Positions 1-6,347 of a stretch of DNA of 7,884 nt are shown piece by piece. The DNA is taken from positions 8,701 to 16,584 of the forward strand of contig DOIX01000401.1 in the NCBI GenBank assembly GCA_003511885.1. The letters run 5' to 3'. Position 1 is the first letter of the stretch, and each line of letters starts with the position of its first letter. Source of the DNA: Cyanobacteria bacterium UBA11153 (GTDB lineage Bacteria; Cyanobacteriota; Cyanobacteriia; Cyanobacteriales; Coleofasciculaceae). The notes below the pieces were generated by a model. The model did not search any database, had not been told where the DNA came from, and saw only the letters and a program-made list of their open reading frames with translations. Made by a program: the position numbers and the translations under genes.

Positions 1-81
1 ACACCCCTACACCTAAATATGGATTCCAACCCTTGCCAGATAAGGGATACAGCCGCAAATTTTCACCCTTCTTCAAAAACA

Positions 82-93
82 CCTACAGGTAGG
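82..93 (-). terminator. Weak terminator-like hairpin after the ligase gene
   Basis: Read on the minus strand, the inverted repeat CCTAC-CT-GTAGG is followed directly by TGTTTTTG, about 15 bases past the stop of the PGM1-like ligase gene. A stem and a short T run are what an intrinsic terminator needs, but the stem is only 4-5 bp with a very tight loop, so this is a weak candidate. The rest of 1-108 shows no gene; the + strand open frame there is antisense to the ligase 3' end. Confidence 0.25.
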
Positions 94-108
94 CGCAAAA
101 TTCCATCT

Positions 109-1713
109 TTAAGTCATACTCCAAGCGATGGGCAAACTGGGAGTGGAAGACTGGTAAGTACCATCCCTACTGGGGAGAGTTTCCCTATCCAACACCTGTA
201 CCACGCGATCGTATAAGTCTTCTGCTTCTTGGTGGGAGTTACCAATACAGGTTAATCCTAGTTTACCAAACTCGGATAGCGCCCCCATCAGGTGAAAGAC
301 AATCCCGGTTTTGGTGCTGCTATCAAAATGGAGGCGATGATCGGTAATAATATCCATTAAATCGTTAGGAATCAAGCCTTGATATTGGGGCTTTTGTAAA
401 TTATCTGTCGCTTTATAATACTTATGACAACCTGGTTCGCTATCATACAAGCCAGTTGACATATTATACCGACCATTAGTTAAATATCTCAGGGACATAA
501 ATGGATGAGTAGTCCCACCTTTGCGCAAATTAATTTCGATAGCTTGCAAATCCCATCCATCTGATTGACGCACCGCCACAAAATCCACCCCATACCTTTC
601 CATCGCCCCTTTTTCAGCTAAAATTTTACCTACTTTTAACCCTAATTCTTGTAATTGTAAGCGATAACCATCATCAGCCGGAAACCGACAACCGAGATAA
701 ATTTGCCCATCGGGACCGCCTAAAATTTGGTCGTGAGTTGAGAGAATTTGGACTTCGCCATGAGGAGTAATATAGCCTTGGACGCTAGGAGAACGCTTCT
801 CTTCTCCTTCAATAAAGGCTTCAACAATTGCCCCTAATTCAGGAATGCGACTGGAAAAATTTGACCAAGTTTCATTAGCAGCTTGAAAACGTAAATGTCC
901 CATCCATTGATGAAGTTTAGCAATCCGTCGCTGATGGGAACTCTCTCCCGGTGCGACATCAGGAATATCCGACAATTCCAGAATCGCATTTCCCTCACCA
1001 GAAAACCCTTCATTCAATTTAATTACCATCCGTTTTAATTGAGGTTGACGTTCCCACAATTCGGCTGTAGCTGCAGCTAAATCTTCCACATTCCAGACTA
1101 ATTTACTGCCATCGGGATAAGGTATGCCAGCCATGTCAAATATTTCCCGACTGCCACTTTTCGTCCCCCAATATAATAAATCAGGATCCGCTGCCAATAA
1201 AGGTATCCCCAACTGTACCGATAATTCTCGTTCCCAGTGAGTGGAATTAAAACAAACCATATAAGATTTTTCGGGACGCAAAGATTGGCTAATTCGCTCC
1301 ATTAAACGGGGACGCTCTAAAATCTTTTGACTGAGGGATTTGAAAGAAGCATCGTAAGTAGAAAGAATCAAAAGGCGATCGCGAGCGTGAGAAAAGGGAA
1401 TACCTGGTAATAATTGTAAATAGTAATCAATAATAATCGGCGACAAAGGAATTGATGTAACATAAATTAACCGAGTGCGAGGATTGCGCAAACGAATCAA
1501 AGAAAATAACAATCGTTCCTCATAATGGAGAAACCCCTGTACCTTCCGCAACTCCCGCTGATCCAGGGTTAGGGATGGTATAACCAAAATATCGCGATCG
1601 TCCGGATCCAACAGATTAATCCCACGCCAGCGATCGCGCAACTTATGCTGAAGCTCCCGAAACCTTGCAGCCTGTGCAGAGGAAGACTGATTCACTTCGC
1701 CCATTACCCCCAT
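109..1713 (-). CDS. ATP-grasp ligase, PGM1-related (putative peptide/carboxylate-amine ligase)
   Basis: Predicted cytosolic ATP-dependent carboxylate-amine ligase; substrate unknown. Numbering is from the longest frame, a TTG at 1734 (541 aa). Residues about 47-180 resemble the Rossmann-like pre-ATP-grasp domain. The ATP-grasp fold follows: a nucleotide-binding loop with KLNEGFSGEG (239-248), an acidic segment VEAFIEGEEK (304-313), and YGVDF plus EINLRKGG (381-407), where E400 and N402 are the expected Mg-ATP ligands. Residues about 440-515 match the small C-terminal domain of PGM1-like ligases. The known relative, PGM1, makes pheganomycin by joining a nonproteinogenic amino acid to peptides. 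Cyanobacterial relatives are widespread but, to my knowledge, uncharacterised, and no biosynthetic cluster is visible here. Start: I chose ATG 1713 (534 aa). ATG 1704, with GGGGG just upstream, and TTG 1734 are alternatives; none has a strong Shine-Dalgarno. Transcribed divergently from metK. Family call is good, product is unknown. Confidence 0.85.
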   Translation of the reverse strand: MGVMGEVNQSSSAQAARFRELQHKLRDRWRGINLLDPDDRDILVIPSLTLDQRELRKVQGFLHYEERLLFSLIRLRNPRTRLIYVTSIPLSPIIIDYYLQLLPGIPFSHARDRLLILSTYDASFKSLSQKILERPRLMERISQSLRPEKSYMVCFNSTHWERELSVQLGIPLLAADPDLLYWGTKSGSREIFDMAGIPYPDGSKLVWNVEDLAAATAELWERQPQLKRMVIKLNEGFSGEGNAILELSDIPDVAPGESSHQRRIAKLHQWMGHLRFQAANETWSNFSSRIPELGAIVEAFIEGEEKRSPSVQGYITPHGEVQILSTHDQILGGPDGQIYLGCRFPADDGYRLQLQELGLKVGKILAEKGAMERYGVDFVAVRQSDGWDLQAIEINLRKGGTTHPFMSLRYLTNGRYNMSTGLYDSEPGCHKYYKATDNLQKPQYQGLIPNDLMDIITDHRLHFDSSTKTGIVFHLMGALSEFGKLGLTCIGNSHQEAEDLYDRVVQVLDRETLPSRDGTYQSSTPSLPIAWSMT

Positions 1714-1734
1714 TCGGTATAAATTTCGATCCAA

Positions 1735-1740
1735 GTTATA
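1735..1740 (-). promoter_or_regulatory. Candidate -10 box of the ligase gene
   Basis: TATAAC on the minus strand differs from TATAAT at one position. Initiation about 7 bases downstream would fall near 1728, leaving a leader of about 15 bases to ATG 1713 and excluding the TTG at 1734. There is no recognisable TTGACA at the right distance, so this is weak. Confidence 0.2.
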
Positions 1741-1792
1741 TTAACAGAAATAACGTCATGAAGAGAGCCTTGAAGCCTTGCTTGATATGGGG

Positions 1793-1808
1793 TTTGATCT
1801 CGATCAAA
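1793..1808. promoter_or_regulatory. 16-bp palindrome TTTGATC-TC-GATCAAA, possible operator
   Basis: Two perfect 7-base arms separated by 2 bases lie between the divergent ligase and metK genes. The size and symmetry suit a dimeric helix-turn-helix regulator. No regulator gene is nearby and I do not recognise the site, so operator function is inference. Confidence 0.35.
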
Positions 1809-1813
1809 TAACC

Positions 1814-1841
1814 ATCAACTGTCAACTATCAACTGTCAACT
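1814..1841. repeat. Heptanucleotide tandem repeat, unit RTCAACT x4
   Basis: Four consecutive 7-base units alternate ATCAACT and GTCAACT, then decay into GCCACAG. This is the pattern of cyanobacterial short tandemly repeated repetitive (STRR) sequences, which have heptameric units and sit mostly in spacers. It could equally be read as two copies of a 14-base unit. Confidence 0.8.
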
Positions 1842-1864
1842 GCCACAGCAACTTGAGTTATCTA

Positions 1865-1899
1865 TTACCTCTTACCTCTCACCTCTTACCTCCTATCCC
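1865..1899. repeat. Heptanucleotide tandem repeat, unit TTACCTC x4
   Basis: Units at 1865, 1872, 1879 and 1886 read TTACCTC, TTACCTC, TCACCTC and TTACCTC, followed by a decayed CTATCCC. The tract is pyrimidine-rich on the + strand. A degenerate unit (TTATCTA) may precede it at 1858. This is a second, unrelated heptad tract only 23 bases after the RTCAACT one. Confidence 0.8.
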
Positions 1900-1941
1900 T
1901 AAGATAAACTAAACAACTATAGCGAAACCTGCAAATATTGC

Positions 1942-1947
1942 TATGAT
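1942..1947 (+). promoter_or_regulatory. Candidate -10 box of metK
   Basis: TATGAT matches the -10 consensus at five of six positions and would give a leader of about 65 bases to the TTG start at 2019. No good -35 hexamer is visible at 16-18 bases upstream. Confidence 0.22.
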
Positions 1948-2003
1948 GGCTGATTACAGTCAACCGGATGACTGGAAGCCTGATGGCTGTCCATTTACTC
2001 ATC

Positions 2004-2010
2004 AAGGAGA
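2004..2010 (+). promoter_or_regulatory. Shine-Dalgarno that fixes the metK TTG start
   Basis: AAGGAGA is a near-perfect anti-16S match, 8-9 bases before TTG at 2019. The in-frame ATG codons at 1968 and 1983 have no comparable site, so this sequence decides the start in favour of TTG. Confidence 0.8.
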
Positions 2011-2018
2011 ATCTAACC

Positions 2019-3284
2019 TTGTCCCGTCGCTATCTATTTACCTCCGAATCCGTCACCGAAGGCCATCCTGATAAAGTTTGCGATCAGATTTCTGATACCA
2101 TTTTAGACGCGATCCTCAGTCACGACGACCACGGGCGCGTGGCCGCCGAAGTGGTGGTTAATACTGGCTTAGTAGTGATTACCGGGGAAATTACCTCTAA
2201 AGCCCATGTCAATTTTGTCGATCTTGCCCGGAAGAAAATAGCAGAAATTGGTTATACTGATGCCGATAACGGCTTTTCTGCTAATAGTTGTGCTGTTTTA
2301 GTCGCTTTAGATGAACAATCCCCCGATATTTCTCAAGGTGTCACCGCTGCCCAAGAAAGTCGGGAAGAAATGAGCGATGATGAATTAGATAAAATTGGTG
2401 CAGGCGATCAAGGTTTAATGTTCGGCTATGCCTGTAACGAAACTCCTGAATTCATGCCCATGCCGATTAGTTTGGCTCATCGATTAGCTCGCCGTCTAGC
2501 AGCAGTGAGAAAATCGGGACAATTTCCTTATCTTCGTCCCGATGGCAAAACTCAAGTTACTGTGAGCTATGAAGATGGCAAACCCATCGGAATTGATACG
2601 ATTTTAATTTCCACCCAACATACTGCTACGATTGGCGATATTACTAGTGAAAGTGCCGTTCAAGCGAAAATTAAAGAAGATCTTTGGTCAGGAGTAGTAG
2701 AACCTTGTTTTGCCGATATTAACATTAAACCAGATTCAGAAACTCGCTTTCTTGTCAATCCGACAGGTAAATTTGTCATTGGCGGCCCCCAAGGGGATGC
2801 TGGTTTAACAGGCCGTAAAATTATTATCGATACCTACGGTGGCTATTCTCGTCATGGCGGTGGTGCATTTTCTGGAAAAGATCCTACCAAAGTAGATCGT
2901 TCTGCTGCTTATGCTTGTCGCTATGCTGCGAAAAATATTGTCGCCGCAGGTTTAGCCGATAAGTGCGAAGTACAACTGAGTTACGCAATTGGTGTGGCTC
3001 GCCCTGTTAGTATTATGGTGGATACTTTTGGAACAGGAAAAATAGCAGAAGACGAATTGTTGGCCTTAGTAAAAGATCATTTTGAACTTCGTCCTGCTGG
3101 CATTATTCAAGCATTTCATTTGCGTCAGTTACCTAAATTACGCGGCGGACGTTTCTATCAAGATGTGGCAGCTTATGGTCATTTTGGGCGGACAGATTTA
3201 GATTTACCCTGGGAAAAAACTGATAAAGCTGAGTTACTGAAACAAGCGTTAAAACAACCTGTTTCTGCTGCCAGAAGAGCATAA
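2019..3284 (+). CDS. metK: S-adenosylmethionine synthetase (methionine adenosyltransferase)
   Basis: Makes S-adenosylmethionine from methionine and ATP, releasing phosphate and pyrophosphate; cytosolic, normally a tetramer. Numbered from the TTG start (421 aa), the protein begins [19 protein letters not shown], the conserved N-terminus of the family, with GHPDK at 15-19 (catalytic His16). GAGDQG, an ATP-binding motif, is at 127-132, and the glycine-rich P-loop-like GGGAFSGKD at 280-288 contains Lys287. All three domains are present and the length suits cyanobacterial MetK (E. coli 384 aa). Start: an open frame extends to ATG 1968, but those 17 extra residues are not family-like, whereas TTG 2019 has AAGGAG in front and coincides with the conserved N-terminus. 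Divergent from the ligase gene, convergent with miaE, and followed 6 bases after the stop by a palindromic repeat that may end transcription. No SAM riboswitch was recognised. Confidence 0.97.
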   Translation: MSRRYLFTSESVTEGHPDKVCDQISDTILDAILSHDDHGRVAAEVVVNTGLVVITGEITSKAHVNFVDLARKKIAEIGYTDADNGFSANSCAVLVALDEQSPDISQGVTAAQESREEMSDDELDKIGAGDQGLMFGYACNETPEFMPMPISLAHRLARRLAAVRKSGQFPYLRPDGKTQVTVSYEDGKPIGIDTILISTQHTATIGDITSESAVQAKIKEDLWSGVVEPCFADINIKPDSETRFLVNPTGKFVIGGPQGDAGLTGRKIIIDTYGGYSRHGGGAFSGKDPTKVDRSAAYACRYAAKNIVAAGLADKCEVQLSYAIGVARPVSIMVDTFGTGKIAEDELLALVKDHFELRPAGIIQAFHLRQLPKLRGGRFYQDVAAYGHFGRTDLDLPWEKTDKAELLKQALKQPVSAARRA

Positions 3285-3290
3285 TGGCAC

Positions 3291-3330
3291 TAAAGTGCTT
3301 ACTACGAACCTGTTTGTAGTAGGCACTTTA
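3291..3330. repeat. Long hairpin of the GTAGTAGGCACTTTA palindromic family, behind metK
   Basis: The left arm (3291-3309) pairs with the right arm (3312-3330) over 19 positions; the only two non-Watson-Crick pairs are G-T wobbles, and the loop is 2 bases. In RNA this would be a very stable hairpin 6 bases after the metK stop, so it may terminate or stabilise the metK transcript. No U run follows. The arm sequence recurs at 3354-3383 and 7674-7740, so it is also a dispersed repeat. Confidence 0.75.
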
Positions 3331-3353
3331 ATACCCCAAAATCCTGTAATTCG

Positions 3354-3383
3354 TGGCACTAAAGTGCTTACTATGAAGCTGTT
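3354..3383. repeat. Second copy of the palindromic-family arm
   Basis: This 30-base stretch repeats 3285-3314 in the same orientation with only two differences, offset by 69 bases. Together with the inverted arm at 3312-3330 it forms an imperfect inverted repeat (15 of 19 matching) around a centre of about 29 bases, the same layout as the copy at 7674-7740. The spacer therefore holds about one and a half elements. Confidence 0.75.
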
Positions 3384-3441
3384 GGATCGAATAACTAATA
3401 TTCTTTGACTTCCAATCTAAAGTTATTTTTATCTATTATAA

Positions 3442-4026
3442 TTAACTATGAATTCTTGGCTCCGGATGAAGAGTCGCTAAGAGTTGGCTTTCGACGATAG
3501 ATAGCTCTTCTAATCTCATTTTTACAATATCGCGATCGCAATAAGTATCGGCTAGTACCCAGTAAATCCCGAAATGTCGGGCTTCTGATGCCATCAAACT
3601 ATGGTAAAATTGGGCTAATTCTGGTTCTGGGCAATGAGTGGCTAGCAAGCCCAACCTTTCGTGAGAGCGAGCTTCAATTAAACCGGAAATTAGTAAGGAA
3701 TCTAACAGCCGATTGGGTTCATCAGGGCGAATTTGAGCTTTTAAACCTGCGCCGTAGGGAGGTGCCCAAAGGGGTGCGAGGGGAATAGCGCGCCTTTCTA
3801 GCCACTGATTGACTAGTTCAAAGTGTTCTAGCTCCTCACGCGCGATCGCAGTTAACTCTCGTACCAGTTTAGTATTAGACGGGTAACGAAACATTAAATT
3901 TAAGGCTACCCCGGCTGCTTTCCGTTCGCAGTGGGAATGATCGAGGAGAATAGTGTCAAGGTGGTTGATGGCTTGGTTTACCCAAGCATCGCTTGTCGGT
4001 TGTTTGAGAATGTTAATGGTTGACAT
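3442..4026 (-). CDS. miaE: tRNA-(ms2io6A)-hydroxylase, MiaE-type diiron enzyme
   Basis: Non-haem diiron monooxygenase that uses O2 to hydroxylate the isopentenyl side chain of ms2i6A at tRNA position 37, giving ms2io6A. The protein is 194 aa from the ATG at 4026, matching the shorter MiaE group. Its ferritin-like ligand set is visible: E34 (CERKAAG), E65 and H68 (EELEH), E118 (LIEARSHERL), and E148 with H151 (SEARH), giving four carboxylates and two histidines. No signal peptide or membrane segment. Start: the frame continues upstream to ATG 4074, but those 16 residues are encoded by a heptanucleotide repeat tract (4033-4067), while MSTINILKQPTSDAW starts the conserved domain. No Shine-Dalgarno is seen at either start. 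Convergent with metK. Substrate ms2i6A is made by MiaA and MiaB, which are not in this window. Confidence 0.92.
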   Translation of the reverse strand: MSTINILKQPTSDAWVNQAINHLDTILLDHSHCERKAAGVALNLMFRYPSNTKLVRELTAIAREELEHFELVNQWLERRAIPLAPLWAPPYGAGLKAQIRPDEPNRLLDSLLISGLIEARSHERLGLLATHCPEPELAQFYHSLMASEARHFGIYWVLADTYCDRDIVKMRLEELSIVESQLLATLHPEPRIHS

Positions 4027-4434
4027 TGATTCAGGGGGATAGGGAATTGGGCATAAGGAATGGGGAAAAATCAAGAGAAAATGTTAAGAATTCCCTCTGT
4101 TTGAGGATAACTTCCCTCTCTTGATGGACTTTCCCAAAATGGCAGGATTCCGGAATAGAGCGATTAGCTAGTGTTTTTACTGAATATCCTACTTTTAGCT
4201 TGGTTGTTTCGGGGTTATAGGCTAGAGTAGTGTCACTATTTATACGGCAATCCAGGTAGAATAGTTTTCTCAATCTTAGGAACGATTGCTCTGGAACTGG
4301 ATCCCGTGGCTGGTAGTCAGGCATACTAAAAATATAAATATGCTTGGTTTTTGTTTTTGGTCACTCTGTTGGGGCTATGGAAATTCACAGGGTTTTTTCT
4401 TTTTTTTTGGTAAAGCACATAGGGATAAGAAAAA
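4027..4434. other. 408-base intergenic region with no convincing gene
   Basis: The region separates the divergent miaE and phosphatase genes, so it should contain both promoters, though I could not place either with confidence. It holds a G-rich heptad tract next to miaE (4033-4067), an AT-rich segment at 4325-4341, and a T-rich tract of 16 bases with one C (4393-4408) before the phosphatase. A 97-codon minus-strand open frame (4031-4324) runs through it, but its 3' end is repeat-derived and I recognise no family in it. Confidence 0.5.
4033..4067. repeat. Degenerate heptanucleotide tract, unit about TAGGGAA x5
   Basis: Five 7-base units on the + strand (AGGGGGA, TAGGGAA, TTGGGCA, TAAGGAA, TGGGGAA) share a G-rich core at the same phase. 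This is an STRR-type cyanobacterial repeat. Read on the minus strand it is open in the miaE frame and would encode a false N-terminal extension of that protein. Confidence 0.7.
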
Positions 4435-5184
4435 ATGACTCACCGTCAAATCGTTATAGGTGACGTGCATGGGCACTATGATACCCTAATGACATTATTG
4501 AATGCGATCGCTCCCTCTGAGGAGGATCGAGTTTATTTCCTTGGAGACTTGATCGACCGAGGCCCGAAGAGCGCACAAGTGGTAGAATTTGTCAAGGAAG
4601 GCAATTATATCTGTTTGTTGGGCAATCACGAGCAAATGGTATTGGAAATCCTCGGTCAAGGTAATATTAAAGGCTCTGCTCTCCAAGCTTGGCTCTATAG
4701 TGGTGGCTACAGTACTGTCAACAGTTATGGTGAGGATGGTATTTCTCAAGAACATTTGGATTGGATGCGGACTTTACCAACCCATCTGGATTTGGGAGAT
4801 TTTTGGTTAGTCCATGCGGGTGTCCATCCCCGCCTACCGCTTGAGAAGCAAACTAGCGAACATTTTTGCTGGATTCGGGACGAATTTCACGGGATGGAGG
4901 AACCCTATTTTCGCAATAAGACCATCGTAACTGGTCATACGATTACTTTTACTTTACCAGGGGTAGCGCCCGGGAAAATTGCCCAAGGGAGAGGTTGGTT
5001 GGGCATCGATACAGGAGCTTATCATCCTAAGAGCGGTTGGTTGACGGGATTAGATTTGACAAATTCCCTGATTTACCAAGTTCACGCTTTCGATCGCAAA
5101 ATACGGAAAATGCCTTTGGAGAAAGCCGTGACGCGGGTGGAGCCTTCACATCTATCCCCGCGTCGTTCCCTGCTCAAATTATAA
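4435..5184 (+). CDS. PPP-family metallophosphatase (serine/threonine phosphatase-like)
   Basis: A 249-aa dinuclear-metal phosphoesterase, probably cytosolic, of the group that includes bacterial PphA-type protein phosphatases and PrpE-like dinucleoside tetraphosphatases. The full motif set is present: GDVHGH (D10, H12) at 9-14, GDLIDRGP (D38, R42) at 37-44, GNHE (N64, H65) at 63-66, HAGVHP (H127), and GHT (H168); WIRDEF (146-151) and IDTGA (191-195) are also typical. The catalytic domain is complete. A basic tail of about 30 residues (219-249) follows, with no recognised function. The ATG at 4435 is preceded by AGGGATAAG, a weak ribosome-binding site. The stop overlaps that of the convergent M48 protease gene in TTATAA. 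The substrate, phosphoprotein or dinucleotide, cannot be decided from sequence alone. Confidence 0.9.
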   Translation: MTHRQIVIGDVHGHYDTLMTLLNAIAPSEEDRVYFLGDLIDRGPKSAQVVEFVKEGNYICLLGNHEQMVLEILGQGNIKGSALQAWLYSGGYSTVNSYGEDGISQEHLDWMRTLPTHLDLGDFWLVHAGVHPRLPLEKQTSEHFCWIRDEFHGMEEPYFRNKTIVTGHTITFTLPGVAPGKIAQGRGWLGIDTGAYHPKSGWLTGLDLTNSLIYQVHAFDRKIRKMPLEKAVTRVEPSHLSPRRSLLKL

Positions 5185-6030
5185 AACGGGACGAATTTTG
5201 GTTTTGTAGGCATTATTATTTAAACCATCACCTACATTAGCGATCGCGGGATCGATGGCTTGGTTTAAGGCGGTAATGCGATCCGATGTCGCCGGATGGC
5301 TGCTTAAAATAGTTGGTGCGGATCTTCCCGAGTTCAGGAGTTTTTTCATAAACTCAACCATGGCTGATGGTGCATAGCCAGATTTTTGTAAGGTTTCTAG
5401 TCCTAATTTGTCCGCCTCAAGTTCATCTTTACGACTGTTGGGCAGCTTAAATGCTAATTCTACGCCCAGATTGACCAGGGTATTGCGATCTACACCCGCC
5501 GCCACAGCCAAACCTCTTGCGATCGCAGTTTGGCGCATTTGTTGAATGGAATGACGTGCCGCAATATGACCAATTTCATGAGCGATAACGCTAGCTAATT
5601 GTGCCTCATTATCTGCCGCAGCAATCAATCCGCGATTAACATAGATATAGCCGCCCATGGTTGCTGCGGCATTAATATTCGGATCGTCTACTATCTGAAA
5701 ATTATAAGTAATATTGGGACGCTGGCTTTGTTTCGCTAGCCGCTGACCGATATCATTAATATAGCGGGTAATCTGGGAATTGTTATAGAGATCGAATTGA
5801 TTATTTACCAATTGCTCGTTAATTTGCTTCCCAATGGCAGCTTCTTGGCGATCGGAAATATTCGATAGTTGGACAATCTGAATCCCTTGAAAGATAATAT
5901 CCAACAAGGATCGGGCTTGAGTCACTTGAGGGATACCAACAACAAGACTAAAAACTAAAACAAAAGAAACTAACGGGTAAACAATCCGTCGTCGAGAATT
6001 GCGGGAGAGGAGGGAGAAAGAGTTAAACAT
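5179..6030 (-). CDS. M48-family zinc metalloprotease, exported
   Basis: Zinc endopeptidase of the BepA/LoiP-like M48 group, likely acting in the periplasm in envelope quality control. Residues 1-40 form a signal peptide: basic RNSRRR (10-15), a hydrophobic core (about 16-33), and a probable cleavage site after VTQA (36-39). No lipobox cysteine is seen, so it is probably soluble or retained by an uncleaved segment. The active site is HEIGH (H151, E152, H155). The third zinc ligand is E203 in ELEAD (203-207), and SSHPATSDRI (243-252) carries H245, at the position of the histidine that in E. coli BepA can occupy the zinc site and hold the enzyme inactive. There is no C-terminal TPR domain as in BepA; the protein ends at 283 aa. 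No Shine-Dalgarno is visible before the ATG at 6030. Convergent with the phosphatase gene, with six bases of overlap. Confidence 0.93.
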   Translation of the reverse strand: MFNSFSLLSRNSRRRIVYPLVSFVLVFSLVVGIPQVTQARSLLDIIFQGIQIVQLSNISDRQEAAIGKQINEQLVNNQFDLYNNSQITRYINDIGQRLAKQSQRPNITYNFQIVDDPNINAAATMGGYIYVNRGLIAAADNEAQLASVIAHEIGHIAARHSIQQMRQTAIARGLAVAAGVDRNTLVNLGVELAFKLPNSRKDELEADKLGLETLQKSGYAPSAMVEFMKKLLNSGRSAPTILSSHPATSDRITALNQAIDPAIANVGDGLNNNAYKTKIRPVL

Positions 6031-6238
6031 GGTAAATTTGGGTGGGTTAAGTTATTTTGGTAAGCTTGGAAATTTGGACGTTAATTGCACTGATAAAGTT
6101 GCCATTTCTGTAAATGCCAAATTTTAGTCGATTATGATTTATATATAAGACCTGTCTTGTATTTTAACTGAATCCGATCTAACTGCGATCGCACCGCCGC
6201 CAGCCGCCAGAGTGCCTCGTGCGACAAAAGAGATTGGT

Positions 6239-6269
6239 GTAGGGTGCGTTATCAAGTAACGCACCCTAC
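6239..6269. repeat. Perfect 13-bp hairpin, GTAGGGTGCGTTA type
   Basis: GTAGGGTGCGTTA (6239-6251) and its exact complement (6257-6269) flank the 5-base loop TCAAG. From memory this GGTGCGTTA hairpin belongs to a REP-like repeat found in many cyanobacterial and other genomes; a genome search would confirm it. It stands alone in the spacer and has no T run on the + strand, so it is unlikely to be a standard terminator. Confidence 0.8.
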
Positions 6270-6303
6270 GAATTACTATATGGTAAATTAGCTCAAATCC
6301 TCC

Positions 6304-6336
6304 TTAGATCTGCATATATCTTAACCAGAGATCTAA
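6304..6336. repeat. 8-bp inverted repeat upstream of the cysteine desulfurase gene
   Basis: TTAGATCT (6304-6311) and AGATCTAA (6329-6336) are perfect complements separated by 17 bases. They could be a stem-loop or a spaced operator; nothing in the window identifies a binding protein. Confidence 0.4.
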
Positions 6337-6347
6337 AAGATCCAGTA

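Larger units (their letters stand above)
1714..2018. other. Divergent intergenic region between the ligase gene and metK
   Basis: This spacer must hold the promoters of both divergent genes. It contains a 16-bp palindrome (1793-1808), a TCAACT-type heptad tract (1814-1841), a TTACCTC-type heptad tract (1865-1892, decaying to 1899), and the metK Shine-Dalgarno (2004-2010). A TATGAT hexamer at 1942-1947 could be a metK -10 box, and TATAAC (minus strand, 1740-1735) could be a -10 for the ligase; neither has a convincing -35. I saw no riboswitch-like fold and no small gene. The in-frame codons 1968-2018 ahead of metK are treated as leader. Confidence 0.6.

Noticed and set aside
19..216. 65-codon + strand open frame at the left edge
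   Set aside because: It runs antisense over the end of the ligase gene and has a low-complexity, non-family-like sequence.
1814..1899. CRISPR-like repeat array
   Set aside because: Units are 7 bases with no spacers. This is a tandem heptad tract, not a repeat-spacer array, and no cas gene is present.
1741..2018. SAM or SAH riboswitch upstream of metK
   Set aside because: I looked for paired conserved helices in the leader but saw only heptad repeats and one DNA palindrome. The likely leader after the TATGAT box is about 65 bases, short for a SAM-I type aptamer plus expression platform.
4031..4324. 97-codon open frame on the minus strand upstream of miaE
   Set aside because: No recognised family and no Shine-Dalgarno. 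Its last codons are encoded by the G-rich heptad tract, and it occupies the place expected for the miaE promoter. It could be a real small gene, but nothing supports it.
4393..4408. T-rich tract (T6 C T9) as an intrinsic terminator
   Set aside because: No GC-rich stem precedes it and no + strand gene lies upstream to be terminated. It is more likely promoter-proximal AT-rich DNA of the phosphatase gene.
4495..4755. 86-codon minus-strand frame inside the phosphatase gene
   Set aside because: It is entirely antisense to a gene whose catalytic motifs are intact in the other strand.
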